Source of the DNA: Desulforamulus profundi
GTDB lineage: Bacteria; Bacillota_B; Desulfotomaculia; Desulfotomaculales; Desulfotomaculaceae
DNA: 17,903 bases
Reading direction: 5' to 3'
Assembly: GCF_002607855.1 (NCBI RefSeq)
Contig: NZ_AWQQ01000091.1
Coordinates: forward strand, 1,485 to 19,387
Below are positions 1 to 9,143 of the stretch, piece after piece. The notes beneath the pieces are model-generated. The model saw only the letters and a list, made by a program, of their open reading frames with translations. It was not told the origin of the DNA and did not search any database. Position numbers and translations under genes: made by a program. Every line of letters begins with the position of its first letter. Positions within the stretch are counted from its first letter, which is position 1.

Positions 1-20
1 TTATTGGTATCCTTGTCCAT
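1..20 (-). CDS. Start of an unrecognised gene, cut by the window edge
   Basis: An ATG at 18-20 on the minus strand is preceded by a good ribosome binding site (AAGGAGA at 27-33, about 6 nt away) and opens a frame reading M-D-K-D-T-N before the window ends. Six codons cannot identify a product. It is called a gene because of the RBS spacing and because it lies downstream of a long non-coding stretch on the same strand as its neighbours. Confidence 0.45.
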
Positions 21-349
21 GCGATGTCTCCTTATTTTTGAGATTATGGACAGGACTACCTGTTATACCTCAATTATAAGGAGATTTTAATCATTTTTAC
101 AGGATATTGCTGGAAAAACAATGATTTATTGGTTTTTTTCTAGAATTTTAGATATTGACATTTTGGAAATTTATTTATGCAACGCTAGTGATGAATGACA
201 GTTAATTATTTAGATATAGAAATATACAATATTCAGGCAACTGTCAATACCACTCTTGGTTCGTTTCTACCTAAGTACCGTAACCGCTGTCCTTAATACA
301 TAAATTGCCCCGGTGTTTATCCGAGACTGATGCGACTGCCTGTCGCACA
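21..349. other. AT-rich intergenic region with an inverted repeat
   Basis: There is no convincing coding frame here, and the stretch is clearly more AT-rich than the genes. It holds an 8-bp inverted repeat, TGACAGTT at 196-203 and AACTGTCA at 239-246. A possible minus-strand promoter has -35 TTGACA at 242-247 and TATATT at 221-226, but the spacing of 15 bp is poor. A TATAAT at 73-78 has no clear -35. A short hairpin TGCGAC/GTCGCA at 331-347 has no T-run. Any transcript from here would lead the gene at 1-20. Confidence 0.4.
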
Positions 350-351
350 AG

Positions 352-384
352 AAAAGGCCTCCCGAGCATTTCGGAGGCCTAAAA
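352..384 (-). terminator. Rho-independent terminator of the tRNA operon
   Basis: An 8-bp GC-rich stem, AGGCCTCC paired with GGAGGCCT (355-362 with 373-380), is followed on the minus strand by a run of T. It sits directly after the last tRNA of the operon. Confidence 0.85.
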
Positions 385-387
385 TAC

Positions 388-462
388 TGGAGCGGGTGAC
401 GGGGATCGAACCCGCAACCCTCAGCTTGGGAAGCTGATGCTCTACCATTGAGCTACACCCGC
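388..462 (-). tRNA. tRNA-Gly (anticodon CCC)
   Basis: This is a 75-nt cloverleaf with encoded CCA. The acceptor stem GCGGGTG pairs with CACCCGC. The D arm contains TAGCTCAATGGTAGAGCA, the anticodon loop is TTCCCAA (anticodon CCC), and the T arm contains GGTTCGATCC. It is the last gene of the four-tRNA operon. The CCC anticodon reads GGG codons only, so a second glycine tRNA must exist elsewhere in the genome. Confidence 0.95.
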
Positions 463-522
463 ATTTTAATAATAATTATATCCACAAGTTTGAAAAAATC
501 AAACTAAATAAAAGAAAAATTT

Positions 523-598
523 TGGTGACCCATCCGCGACTCGAACGCGGGACACCCTGATTAAAAGTCAGGTGCTCTACCGACTGAGCTAATGGGTC
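523..598 (-). tRNA. tRNA-Lys (anticodon TTT), copy with C3-G70
   Basis: This is a 76-nt cloverleaf with encoded CCA. The acceptor stem GACCCAT pairs with ATGGGTC, and the anticodon loop CTTTTAA gives TTT for lysine. It is the third gene of the operon. It matches the tRNA-Lys at 719-794 except for one compensated acceptor pair. Confidence 0.96.
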
Positions 599-628
599 TT
601 CTTAAAAACAGAGATAAAAAAACAAAAA

Positions 629-704
629 TGGTGACCCCTACGGGATTCGAACCCGTGTTACCGCCGTGAAAGGGCGGTGTCTTAGGCCGCTTGACCAAGG
701 GGCC
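629..704 (-). tRNA. tRNA-Glu (anticodon TTC)
   Basis: This is a 76-nt cloverleaf with encoded CCA. The acceptor stem GGCCCCT pairs with AGGGGTC (one G-T pair), the anticodon loop is CCTTTCA (TTC), and the T arm contains GGTTCGAATCC. It is the second gene of the operon, between the two lysine tRNAs. Confidence 0.95.
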
Positions 705-718
705 ACAAATTCTTGTGG

Positions 719-794
719 TGGTGATCCATCCGCGACTCGAACGCGGGACACCCTGATTAAAAGTCAGGTGCTCTACCGACTGAGCTAATGGATC
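719..794 (-). tRNA. tRNA-Lys (anticodon TTT), copy with T3-A70
   Basis: This is the first gene of the operon, a 76-nt cloverleaf with encoded CCA. The acceptor stem GATCCAT pairs with ATGGATC, and the anticodon loop CTTTTAA gives TTT. The rest of the molecule is identical to the tRNA-Lys at 523-598, so the pair arose by duplication followed by a compensated change. Confidence 0.96.
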
Positions 795-837
795 AGATAT
801 TGATATTTTAAGGTGCCCTCGTAACCTCACATGTGCT

Positions 838-866
838 ATATTACAGTATAGTAAAAGAAGTGTCAA
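838..866 (-). promoter_or_regulatory. SigA-type promoter of the tRNA operon
   Basis: A perfect -35 TTGACA (861-866) and a -10 TAATAT (838-843) are separated by exactly 17 bp and point at the first tRNA-Lys, whose 5' end is about 40 nt downstream. This is the strongest promoter match in the window, as expected for stable RNA. Confidence 0.85.
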
Positions 867-935
867 CAAGTTTGTCCTAAAAATATTCCTTTAACTTTTT
901 AACAAAAAAGTAACATGATACACAGCAGATTTAAC

Positions 936-960
936 ATAAATGGGGCCTTACGGCCCCTTT
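936..960 (-). terminator. Terminator after purA
   Basis: A 6-bp stem GGGGCC/GGCCCC (942-947 with 952-957) has a GTAA-type tetraloop and begins a few bases after the purA stop codon. The downstream tract on the minus strand, ATTTATGTT, is only moderately T-rich. Confidence 0.7.
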
Positions 961-965
961 CGTTT

Positions 966-2591
<1,626 letters not shown>

Positions 2592-2620
2592 ATACTAACC
2601 CAGTTTCTTGTTATTGTCAA
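2592..2620 (-). promoter_or_regulatory. SigA-type promoter of purA
   Basis: A perfect -35 TTGACA (2615-2620) and a -10 TAGTAT (2592-2597) are separated by 17 bp. It points at purA and lies about 70 bp after the dnaB stop. Confidence 0.75.
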
Positions 2621-2688
2621 CAGATTATCCTGCAAAAAGGGCAACCTGGCTCCGTCCAATTTGTTCTTGTTTGTGCAATCCTTTTTTG

Positions 2689-4011
2689 TTATTCCCGGCG
2701 GGCTAAATTGACGAATTTGACAAATTCCTTAAAGAATCCCAGTTCAATGGGGCCAACAGAACCGTTCCGCTGCTTGGCCACGATAATTTCCGCGATGCCC
2801 TTTTTCTCGGATTCCGGGTTGTAGTACTCGTCCCGGTAGATAAACATGATCAGGTCGGCATCCTGTTCGATGCTGCCGCTCTCCCGCAGGTCGGACATCA
2901 TGGGATGTTTATCGGTACGGCTTTCCACCGCCCGGCTCAACTGGGACAGGGCCAGCACCGGGACGTGAAGCTCCTTGGCCAGAGCTTTCAGTTTGCGGGA
3001 GATCTCAGCAATTTCCTGCTGGCGGTTTTCGATGCGCTTGCCACCGGACATCAGCTGCAGGTAGTCGATGATAATCAGCCCCAGGCCCTTTTCGGCCTTC
3101 AACCGCCTGGCCTTGGAACGGATCTCCCGCACTGTGGCGGCGCCGGTGTCATCCAGATAAATGGGCGCGCGGGAAAGGTAGCGCGCGGCTTCATGGAGCT
3201 TGGCCCAATCTTCGTCGGAAAGATCCCCTGTCCGTACCTTGTGGGCGTCGAGCATGGCCTCGGAACATAACATACGCTGCACCAGTTGCTCTTTGGACAT
3301 TTCCAAACTGAAAATGCCCACCGGGACCTGGCGTTTTAACGCCGCATACTGGCCGATCAAAATGGCAAAGGCGGTTTTGCCCATACTGGGACGGGCAGCC
3401 AGGATAATTAAATCCCCTTTTTGCAGGCCGTTGGTCATGCGGTCCAAATCGTGGAACCCTGTGGGTACCCCGGAGATCTTGCCCCGGTTGTTGTAAACAT
3501 GCTCGATTTCTTCAAAGGTCTTGACCAAAATTTCTTTGATGGGTGTAAAGGTCTCGCTGCTGCGGCGCTGGCCCAACTCTAAAATGGATCGTTCGGCCTC
3601 GTCCAGCAGTTCTTCGGGATTTTCGCTTCCCTCGTAGCCCCGGGCGGAAATCCGGGTGGTCACGGAAATCAACGCCCGGGTCAGGGCCTTTTCCTCAACA
3701 ATGCGGGCATAATACTCGGCATTGGCGGCTGTGGGCACCAGGTTTGCCAGGGTGGCCACATAGGTGACCCCGCCCACCTTCTCCAAATCGCCCTTGGCCC
3801 GGAGCAGGTCGGTGACAGTGATGAGATCCACCGGCCGGCCGGCCTCGGCCAGCTCCAGGATCACTTCGTAAATGATCCGGTGGCTGTCGCGGTAAAAATC
3901 CTCCGGTTTGAGGAACTCCATCACCCTGAAGATGGCGTCCCTCTCCAGCAGCATGGCCCCCAGCACCGATTGTTCCGCTTCTATATTTTGTGGTGGTACA
4001 CGGTCCAACAT
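2689..4011 (-). CDS. dnaB: Replicative DNA helicase DnaB
   Basis: This is the hexameric helicase that unwinds DNA ahead of the replication fork (called DnaC in Bacillus subtilis). The start chosen is the ATG at 4011, because it follows GGGTGAT at good spacing and gives the usual N-terminus MLDRVPPQNIEAEQSVLGA. An upstream in-frame GTG at 4056 would add 15 atypical residues. The product is 440 aa. The N-terminal primase-interacting domain covers roughly residues 5-105. The RecA-like domain carries Walker A ARPSMGKT (about 206-213) and Walker B LIIIDYLQLM, followed by a QLSRAVE motif and the C-terminal AKQRNGS segment with its arginine finger. The order rplI-lonC-dnaB-purA fits Peptococcaceae-type genomes. 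The frame is unbroken, unlike lonC just upstream. Confidence 0.97.
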   Translation of the reverse strand: MLDRVPPQNIEAEQSVLGAMLLERDAIFRVMEFLKPEDFYRDSHRIIYEVILELAEAGRPVDLITVTDLLRAKGDLEKVGGVTYVATLANLVPTAANAEYYARIVEEKALTRALISVTTRISARGYEGSENPEELLDEAERSILELGQRRSSETFTPIKEILVKTFEEIEHVYNNRGKISGVPTGFHDLDRMTNGLQKGDLIILAARPSMGKTAFAILIGQYAALKRQVPVGIFSLEMSKEQLVQRMLCSEAMLDAHKVRTGDLSDEDWAKLHEAARYLSRAPIYLDDTGAATVREIRSKARRLKAEKGLGLIIIDYLQLMSGGKRIENRQQEIAEISRKLKALAKELHVPVLALSQLSRAVESRTDKHPMMSDLRESGSIEQDADLIMFIYRDEYYNPESEKKGIAEIIVAKQRNGSVGPIELGFFKEFVKFVNLARRE

Positions 4012-4125
4012 GGGTATCACCCTTCGGGTCATTCTATCTGTCCAGCCTTCAGCCACCCGCCCTCACCCTTTGGTAAAACAAAGGTTTGTGGCAGATTGCT
4101 GAAAACTGGATTCCCAACAAGATAG

Positions 4126-6066
4126 CTAACTGGCTAAATTCCCGGCCTCTTTTTCCGGTAAAATGTGCTCTAAAATTTCTTCCACCCTTTGCACGGGAAT
4201 CACTTCAATGCCTTTTAAATCTACCGGTACGTCCTGAATGTTTTCTTTGGGAATAAACACTTTCTTGATGCCCGCCTGTTTGGCGCCATATATTTTCTCA
4301 AACACCCCGCCCACGGCCCGTACCTTTCCTTGAATGGAACTTCCCCGGTTACTGCAATGTTCTGGAGAATGGGCTCGTCCTGAATGGCGCTGAGCATGGC
4401 CAGCGTAATGGCCACACCGGCGGATGGGCCGTCTATGCGCCCGCCACCCACCACATTGACGTGAATATCGTAATTGCTGACATCTTCGCCGGTCAGTTTG
4501 CGAATAACGGAGGCGGCATTAAATACCGAATCCTTGGCCATGCTGCCGGCGGTGTCGTTAAAACGGATGTTTCCCTGGCCCGGGCTGCGGGCGGGAAAAG
4601 CTACCGCTTCAATCTCCAAAACCGAGCCGAGGTAGCCGGCTACTCCCAGGCCAAAGATTTTGCCCACTTCCAGTTCATCGGAGGCCTTGTTTAACACGTA
4701 GGGGGTAAGACGGCTGACCTGTACCACTTCATAGACATCCTGAACCGCTATATGAACCGGGACGCCGCTGTGCTCCTGCTGGCGGAAGCAGGCCAGGCCG
4801 TAGGCATCCGCCAAAATATTGATGGCTTTTCTGCCCTCGATGGTGTATTCTGAAATAATTTCCGGAATCTGAACATCGATTTTTACCTTTAACTTGGCTG
4901 CCGCTTGTTTAATAATGTCCTGAATGGCCGCCGGAGTGAGGGGTTCAAAGAACACCTCGGCGCAGCGGGAACGCACGGCCGGGTTGATGTCTTCCGGGTC
5001 CCGGGTGGTGGCGCCGATGAGGACAAAGTCCGCCGGCGCGCCCTCTTCAAAGATCTTTTTAATATACTGGGGCACATTGGGGTCATTGGGGTCGTAATAG
5101 GACGAGTCGAAGAAGACCCGCTTGTCCTCCAGCACTTTGAGAAGCTTGTTTTGCAGGGCCGGGTCCAACTCGCCAATTTCATCGATAAACAGAATGCCGC
5201 CATGGGCATCGGTGACCAGGCCCAGCTTCGGCTCCGGAATGCCTGTTTCCGCCAGGTCCCGGCGGGCTCCCTGGTAAATGGGGTCGTGGACGGAGCCAGC
5301 AGGGGGTTGGTCACTTCCCTGGGGTCCCAACGCAGGGTGGTACCGTCCACTTCCACAAAGGGAGCATCCTTGGCAAAGGGAGCTCCTTTAATGCCCTTGG
5401 CCACTTCCAGGGCCAGCCGGGCGGCGGTGGTTTTGCCTACCCCGGGGGTCCGTAAAGGATGATGTGCTGGGGAAAGGGGGAGGCCAGCTTGGCCAGCAGG
5501 GCTTTCACAGCCCGCTCCTGGCCGATGACTTCCTCAAAGGTCTCCGGGCGCAGGATTTCCATGGCGGAAGTAGCCAATTTCTTTGAGTCCAGCTTCTCCA
5601 AAATGGCAAGCCTTTTTAGGGTCTGGGCATTTTCCGGCCCGCTGTTTTCTTTGATAATCTGCATTTTAATTTCACGAATGTAGTCTTCGTGACGCTGGTT
5701 CATCTTTTCGCCGATCTTCTTTTCCAGTTCCTCTTCTACGGTGCGCCGGGCAATGGTATCGGCAATTTCGTCCTGCAGGGTTTCTAAGATAGCTGGGATC
5801 TCTTCGATGGTAGGCAGTGCTTCGTAGGTTGGATCTTCAAACACCAGCTTTTGTAAAGCCAGTACCCTTTCCTCAATCCTGTCGGAACGCATCAATTGCA
5901 ATGCTTCCAATTTTCCTGCCCGGAGAACCAGTTTGTCCGAGCCGTAAATACTGCTTAACAGCCCGTACATGGCAGTGACCTGCCGCTGCAGTTGATCCAG
6001 TTTGGAAAATTGGCCGGAATCCTGTTCTTTGCTGCCGCTTATGAACCTTTCGAGGAAAACTTTCAT
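4126..6066 (-). CDS. lonC: Lon-family ATP-dependent protease LonC, frame broken three times
   Basis: This is an AAA+ serine protease of the Lon superfamily, of the type restricted to spore-forming Firmicutes. Reading through three one-base gaps gives about 647 aa, a normal length. The N-terminal 150 residues are helical and charged. The AAA+ module follows, with Walker A reconstructed as LYGPPGVGKT, Walker B GGILFIDEIGEL and sensor IGATTRDPEDI. The C-terminal protease domain has the DGPSAGV motif with the catalytic serine and VGGVFEKIYGAKQAG with the partner lysine. Breaks: near 5440-5443, inside Walker A (four C where five are needed); 5296-5297, CC for CCC, between NPLL and GSVHDP; and 4336-4339, between ITGEV and the KVRAVGG segment. 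The ATG at 6066 follows AAAGGAG; a TTG at 6084 is less likely. It sits 47 bp after rplI in the same operon. As written no active enzyme would be made. Confidence 0.9.
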
Positions 6067-6113
6067 TTGTGCTGCTCCTTTCAATGCCTGGTCCCGTCCC
6101 GGTTCCTGTCGAC

Positions 6114-6563
6114 TTACTCTACGGCCACAACGTCTACGCTTATTTCAGCCTGGGCCACCGGATGGATTTTAATGGTGATTCTGTGGGTCCCCAGCGTCTT
6201 GATGGGTTCTTTCAGTACAATTTTCTTCTTGTCGATGTCATACCCGTGCTGGGCCTTGAGGCCGTCCGCAATGTCCTTGCTGCTGATGGCACCAAACAAT
6301 CGACCGGCGTCGCCCACCTTGGCCTTTAATACCACCGTTAAATTGTTGATTTTGGCCGCCAGTTGCCTAGCCTGTTCCTCTTCCTTTTGCTTCTTGGCCG
6401 CCTGGGTTTGTCTCTGGGTATGAATTTCTTTCAGCTTGCCCTCGGAAGCCGGGGAAGCCAGGTTCCTCGGGAACAAAAAGTTTCTGGCGTAACCCTCGGT
6501 TACGTTAACAATGTCCCCTTTTTTGCCCAGTTTGGCAACGTCCTGTAAAAGTACAACCTGCAT
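6114..6563 (-). CDS. rplI: 50S ribosomal protein bL9
   Basis: This ribosomal protein binds 23S rRNA and extends from the large subunit. At 149 aa it has the normal length. The N-terminal domain reads MQVVLLQDVAKLGKKGD, then VTEGYARNFLFPRNLA (about 22-37), the family signature. A long Lys/Gln/Glu-rich connecting helix follows at about 42-75, then the C-terminal domain with KVGDAGRLFGAISSKDIAD. The ATG at 6563 follows AAGGAGG. The gene starts 24 bp after yybS and is followed 47 bp later by lonC, so they are very probably co-transcribed. In Bacillus gdpP (yybT) lies between yybS and rplI; here there is no room for it. Confidence 0.97.
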   Translation of the reverse strand: MQVVLLQDVAKLGKKGDIVNVTEGYARNFLFPRNLASPASEGKLKEIHTQRQTQAAKKQKEEEQARQLAAKINNLTVVLKAKVGDAGRLFGAISSKDIADGLKAQHGYDIDKKKIVLKEPIKTLGTHRITIKIHPVAQAEISVDVVAVE

Positions 6564-6587
6564 GGTAATCCTCCTTATATCAAAAAA

Positions 6588-7553
6588 TCATCTTAACTTT
6601 CCTTTTTCCGGTATGGGCCGGCGAAGGTTGAAAACGGTATCCAGAACGCCCAGCACCATAATGGCCGGGTACATAAAGATAATATAAAAAATTAATAGGA
6701 TCAAAACCAAGGTTTTAAAGGGCTTGGAAAAAGGCACCAGCTTGTAATAATGGGCGACCACCGACAGTCCGATGACAAAAAAGATAAAGAGAAAGACCGT
6801 CAGGATATTCTGCCCTATTATTTTGACGGTGTCTAACGCAAAATGGTTGCCTCCCAGGAAAAAAATCAGACCCAGGATGATTCCCCAGATGGTGTACCAG
6901 GGCAGCCTCCATTGACTGAAGGGAGGCAGGGTATTCACTTTATAATCCAGTCTCTTTAACACTCTGCTTCCCACCATATAAGCCAGGTTTGCGGATACCA
7001 CGCCATGGATGATAAAGGTTGCCGGCAGCAAAAGGATGGAAGCCTTTATGGTTTCCCTGTACAGCTCCTGCTGCTCTGCCGGTACCGGGTTGCCTGCTTC
7101 TTGATACATGGAAAACACCTTGTTGAGAGATTCATTGATGGCGGCGTGCAGCATTTCTATATTTACGCCTGCTATAAGAGCAGTTAAGGCAGTGACGGTC
7201 AGGTAAGCGATAACGGAAACCACGGAGGCTGCCACCAGGGCATGGCCCGGCGCTACGTAATTTTTATAGAGCAGCCCTAAAACAAGCCCCAGGGGCCCAA
7301 ACAGGATAAACACCAGCAGGACCTTCAAGGGGTTTGGATAAAGGACCATCAATAAAAGTCCGGTTACCACCAGGGACAGGAGGCCCGTATATAAACCCCT
7401 GCGTCTTACCAAAACAGCCAGAGGAATTGGCATCAGTATGCTCACTAAAAACAAAAACGGGGGAATGAACATCCCCAGCAAGCCCAGCACTGCTGTAAGG
7501 CCCGCCGTAAAGGCCCCGTCCACCAGTGCCCGGGTGTCTCTCAAGGAAGCCAA
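6588..7553 (-). CDS. yybS: DUF2232 / YybS-family multi-pass membrane protein
   Basis: This 321-aa protein is almost entirely hydrophobic, with about eight predicted membrane helices (for example near residues 14-48, 54-95, 103-127, 170-195, 222-268 and 280-305). There is a polar loop between about 128 and 168, and a short basic C-terminus. YybS proteins are widespread in Firmicutes next to rplI and have no firmly established function; a transport-like role is only a guess from topology. The start is TTG at 7553, supported by GAGGTGATC ending about 6 nt upstream; there is no better ATG. The preceding small frame stops 6 nt before this start, which suggests translational coupling. No break is seen in the frame. 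Confidence 0.85.
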   Translation of the reverse strand: MASLRDTRALVDGAFTAGLTAVLGLLGMFIPPFLFLVSILMPIPLAVLVRRRGLYTGLLSLVVTGLLLMVLYPNPLKVLLVFILFGPLGLVLGLLYKNYVAPGHALVAASVVSVIAYLTVTALTALIAGVNIEMLHAAINESLNKVFSMYQEAGNPVPAEQQELYRETIKASILLLPATFIIHGVVSANLAYMVGSRVLKRLDYKVNTLPPFSQWRLPWYTIWGIILGLIFFLGGNHFALDTVKIIGQNILTVFLFIFFVIGLSVVAHYYKLVPFSKPFKTLVLILLIFYIIFMYPAIMVLGVLDTVFNLRRPIPEKGKLR

Positions 7554-7559
7554 AAAAGA

Positions 7560-7753
7560 TCACCTCTTCTTATCCGTCATATAGGTTTTAAGGGAGGTCA
7601 GGTCCCCGTACCATTTTTCCACTTCGTGACCCCCCTTTAATACCTTGAAACAACTAAAGATTCGCTGGTACCGGTGGCATTTCCTGCAATGGCCCGGTGT
7701 TATTTGTTCCCGCCATTGGTTAAATCAGCACATTCCGGTGGACTTTGGCCCAT
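7560..7753 (-). pseudogene. Small broken reading frame upstream of yybS
   Basis: A 54-codon open frame (7724-7560) ends 6 nt before yybS and looks coding, but has no start codon until a GTG at 7622. Adding one base near 7711-7722 joins it to a frame starting at ATG 7753, giving about 64 residues. The middle contains GHCRKCHRYQRIFSC, a Cys-X2-Cys-His cluster that could bind metal. The tail contains GHEVEKWYGDLTSLKTYM. That tail recalls, from memory only, the C-terminus of short MazG-like proteins found near these genes in related clostridia. No good ribosome binding site precedes ATG 7753, whereas the GTG at 7622 has AAAGGGGGG 5 nt upstream, so a 20-residue product is the alternative. It may be a small gene with a sequencing gap or the remnant of a longer one. 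Confidence 0.4.
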
Positions 7754-7792
7754 TAATTGTTTATGGACCGGGGCGGCATAGCTAAGGAAGAA

Positions 7793-7829
7793 AGAAAAGC
7801 TGTTGACCTGTCACAGGTTAACAGCTTTT
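7793..7829 (-). terminator. Terminator after marR
   Basis: A long stem, AAAAGCTGTT-(A/G)-ACCTG with its complement (7795-7810 with 7814-7829), has a 3-nt loop and is followed on the minus strand by TTTTCTTTC. It separates marR from the yybS operon. A-runs on both sides allow it to work in either direction. Confidence 0.85.
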
Positions 7830-7846
7830 CGGGGTCATGGCTTTAG

Positions 7847-8263
7847 TTAAAGGGCCGCTTCCATTTTATTTAAAAGCCTAATCAGGGTTTCAATTTCTTC
7901 TGCAGTAAAACGATCCTTTACTTTATCTTGAATATACTCTTCAAAGCTGGGAAATTGCCCCTCCAAATTCCTGGCTTTTTCAGTTAGAAAGATTCTGACG
8001 ACCCGCCTGTCTTCCAGGTTTCTCTCCCGGCGTACCAACCCGTCCCGCTCCATGCGGTCTATCAGAGAAGTAATGGTACTGGCCTTTAAAAAGAGTTTGT
8101 CCCCCAATTCGGTAATGGTGAGCCCGTCCTGCCGCCATAATTTAAGCAAGGCGGACAAAGGGGCGGGGTCCAAGCCCATTTGCTCGGCTAAATCGCTGAA
8201 TTGAATTTGCATCTTTTTGAAGGCCATATACAGGCTAAAGGCTAGTTTATTCTCCATGAACAA
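7847..8263 (-). CDS. MarR-family transcriptional regulator
   Basis: This is a predicted dimeric winged-helix DNA-binding repressor of the MarR family, of unknown ligand. It has 138 aa, the normal length. The N-terminal dimerisation helix is followed by the helix-turn-helix (LTITELGDKLFLKASTIT, about residues 48-66) and the wing LVRRERNLEDRRVVRIFLT with the family's D-R-R signature near 83-85. The C-terminal dimer helices contain TAEEIETLIRLLNKME. The chosen start is TTG 8263, because GGAG lies 8 nt upstream; the ATG two codons later (8257) would be 14 nt away. It is a single-gene unit between two terminators. Its own promoter carries a perfect palindrome, so autorepression is likely. No adjacent efflux or redox gene hints at a target. 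Confidence 0.9.
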   Translation of the reverse strand: MFMENKLAFSLYMAFKKMQIQFSDLAEQMGLDPAPLSALLKLWRQDGLTITELGDKLFLKASTITSLIDRMERDGLVRRERNLEDRRVVRIFLTEKARNLEGQFPSFEEYIQDKVKDRFTAEEIETLIRLLNKMEAAL

Positions 8264-8295
8264 TTACCGGTCTCCAGTCAAAGGATTTTTACAAT

Positions 8296-8324
8296 ATTAT
8301 ACTTGTTACCAATGGTAAAGTCCA
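8296..8324 (-). promoter_or_regulatory. marR promoter with embedded palindromic operator
   Basis: The -35 TGGACT (8319-8324) and -10 TATAAT (8296-8301) are separated by 17 bp. Thirteen of those 17 bases form a perfect palindrome, TTACCA-A-TGGTAA (8306-8318). A dimeric MarR protein bound there would block RNA polymerase, so this is the probable autoregulatory operator. Confidence 0.7.
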
Positions 8325-8370
8325 TAAAGCGTTCTATTTTGAGGTATTTATAGTGGCAATGTTTCTAAAA

Positions 8371-8407
8371 ACAAATAAAAGGATGGGGAATTAATCCTCA
8401 TCCTTTT
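8371..8407 (-). terminator. Terminator of the rpsF-ssb-rpsR operon
   Basis: The stem AAAAGGATG/CATCCTTTT (8377-8385 with 8399-8407) continues with GG/CC and is followed on the minus strand by TTTTATTTGTTTTT. It begins just after the rpsR stop codon. Confidence 0.9.
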
Positions 8408-8414
8408 AACGATC

Positions 8415-8648
8415 CTAGGATTCTGCGGTAAAGGGCAGCAGGGCAACATTACGGGCCCTCTTAATGGCAGTTGTCAGCATGCGCTGGTGATGCGCACAGT
8501 TGCCGGAAATACGGCGGGGTAAAATTTTACCACGCTCGGTAACGTATTTCTTTAGTTTAGAAGTTTCTTTATAATCAATGGCTGTTGCTTTATCTACACA
8601 GAAGCTGCAAACACGCTTTTTACCTCTGCGTCCACGTTCACGTTTCAC
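8415..8648 (-). CDS. rpsR: 30S ribosomal protein bS18
   Basis: This small-subunit protein forms a heterodimer with bS6 on the platform. It has 77 aa, with the family core [43 protein letters not shown]. It keeps the cysteines CSFC (residues 14-17) and C-A-H-H, the arrangement of the zinc-binding form of S18 rather than the cysteine-free form. The start is GTG 8648 with GGAGGG upstream. It is the last gene of the rpsF-ssb-rpsR operon and is followed by a strong terminator. Confidence 0.97.
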   Translation of the reverse strand: MKRERGRRGKKRVCSFCVDKATAIDYKETSKLKKYVTERGKILPRRISGNCAHHQRMLTTAIKRARNVALLPFTAES

Positions 8649-8689
8649 AGTTTTCCCTCCTTGCTGGGGTACTGGTTTTTAGTCTAACC

Positions 8690-9106
8690 CTAGAACGGTA
8701 TGTCATCTCCATTAAAGCTGATCTCGCTTCCGAAACCGCCGCCACCAAAGGAACTGTTACCGCCGCCCCCTTGATTTTCCCGATCTTTCGGCCAATCAAG
8801 GAACTTGATGGTCTCAGCCACCACTTCAGCGGCTTTACGGCGAATTCCCTGGCTATCGTCATAGGAACGAATTTGCAGGCGGCCCTCCACAGCAATCAGG
8901 CGACCCTTGCCTAAATTGTTGGCACAGGTCTCTGCTTGCTTCTGCCACACCACAATATCGATAAAATCCGTTTCTTTTTCTTTGTCCCTATTAAATTGAG
9001 GGCGATCCACCGCTAATGTCAATTTGGCCACTGCGATGCCGTTGGTGGTATAACGAAGTTCCGGATCCCGGGTCAGACGCCCAATTAAAATAACCTTATT
9101 GAGCAT
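8690..9106 (-). CDS. ssb: Single-stranded DNA-binding protein
   Basis: SSB coats single-stranded DNA during replication, repair and recombination as a tetramer. The ATG at 9106 gives the usual N-terminus MLNKVILIGRLTRDPELRYT and has GGCGGTG 6 nt upstream; a GTG at 9115 would add three residues. The product has 138 aa. The OB-fold covers about residues 1-105 with the VVWQKQAE strand. A short Gly/Asn-rich linker (GGGGNSSFGGGGFGS) leads to the acidic tail DDIPF, which recruits partner proteins. It lies between rpsF and rpsR, the standard order. Confidence 0.97.
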   Translation of the reverse strand: MLNKVILIGRLTRDPELRYTTNGIAVAKLTLAVDRPQFNRDKEKETDFIDIVVWQKQAETCANNLGKGRLIAVEGRLQIRSYDDSQGIRRKAAEVVAETIKFLDWPKDRENQGGGGNSSFGGGGFGSEISFNGDDIPF

Positions 9107-9143
9107 TTTTAACACCGCCTTGGGTTGTTCTATTTAACAAAAT

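Noticed and set aside
561..869. A 102-codon open frame on the minus strand
   Set aside because: It runs straight through three tRNA genes and the tRNA promoter.
4905..5462. A 185-codon plus-strand open frame inside lonC
   Set aside because: It lies opposite the AAA+ domain coding sequence and has no family resemblance; a shadow of a GC-rich gene.
7655..7680. T-box-like GGTACC segment upstream of yybS
   Set aside because: The core T-box sequence GGTGGTACCGCG is not matched, there is no specifier stem, and the segment lies in the putative small coding frame.
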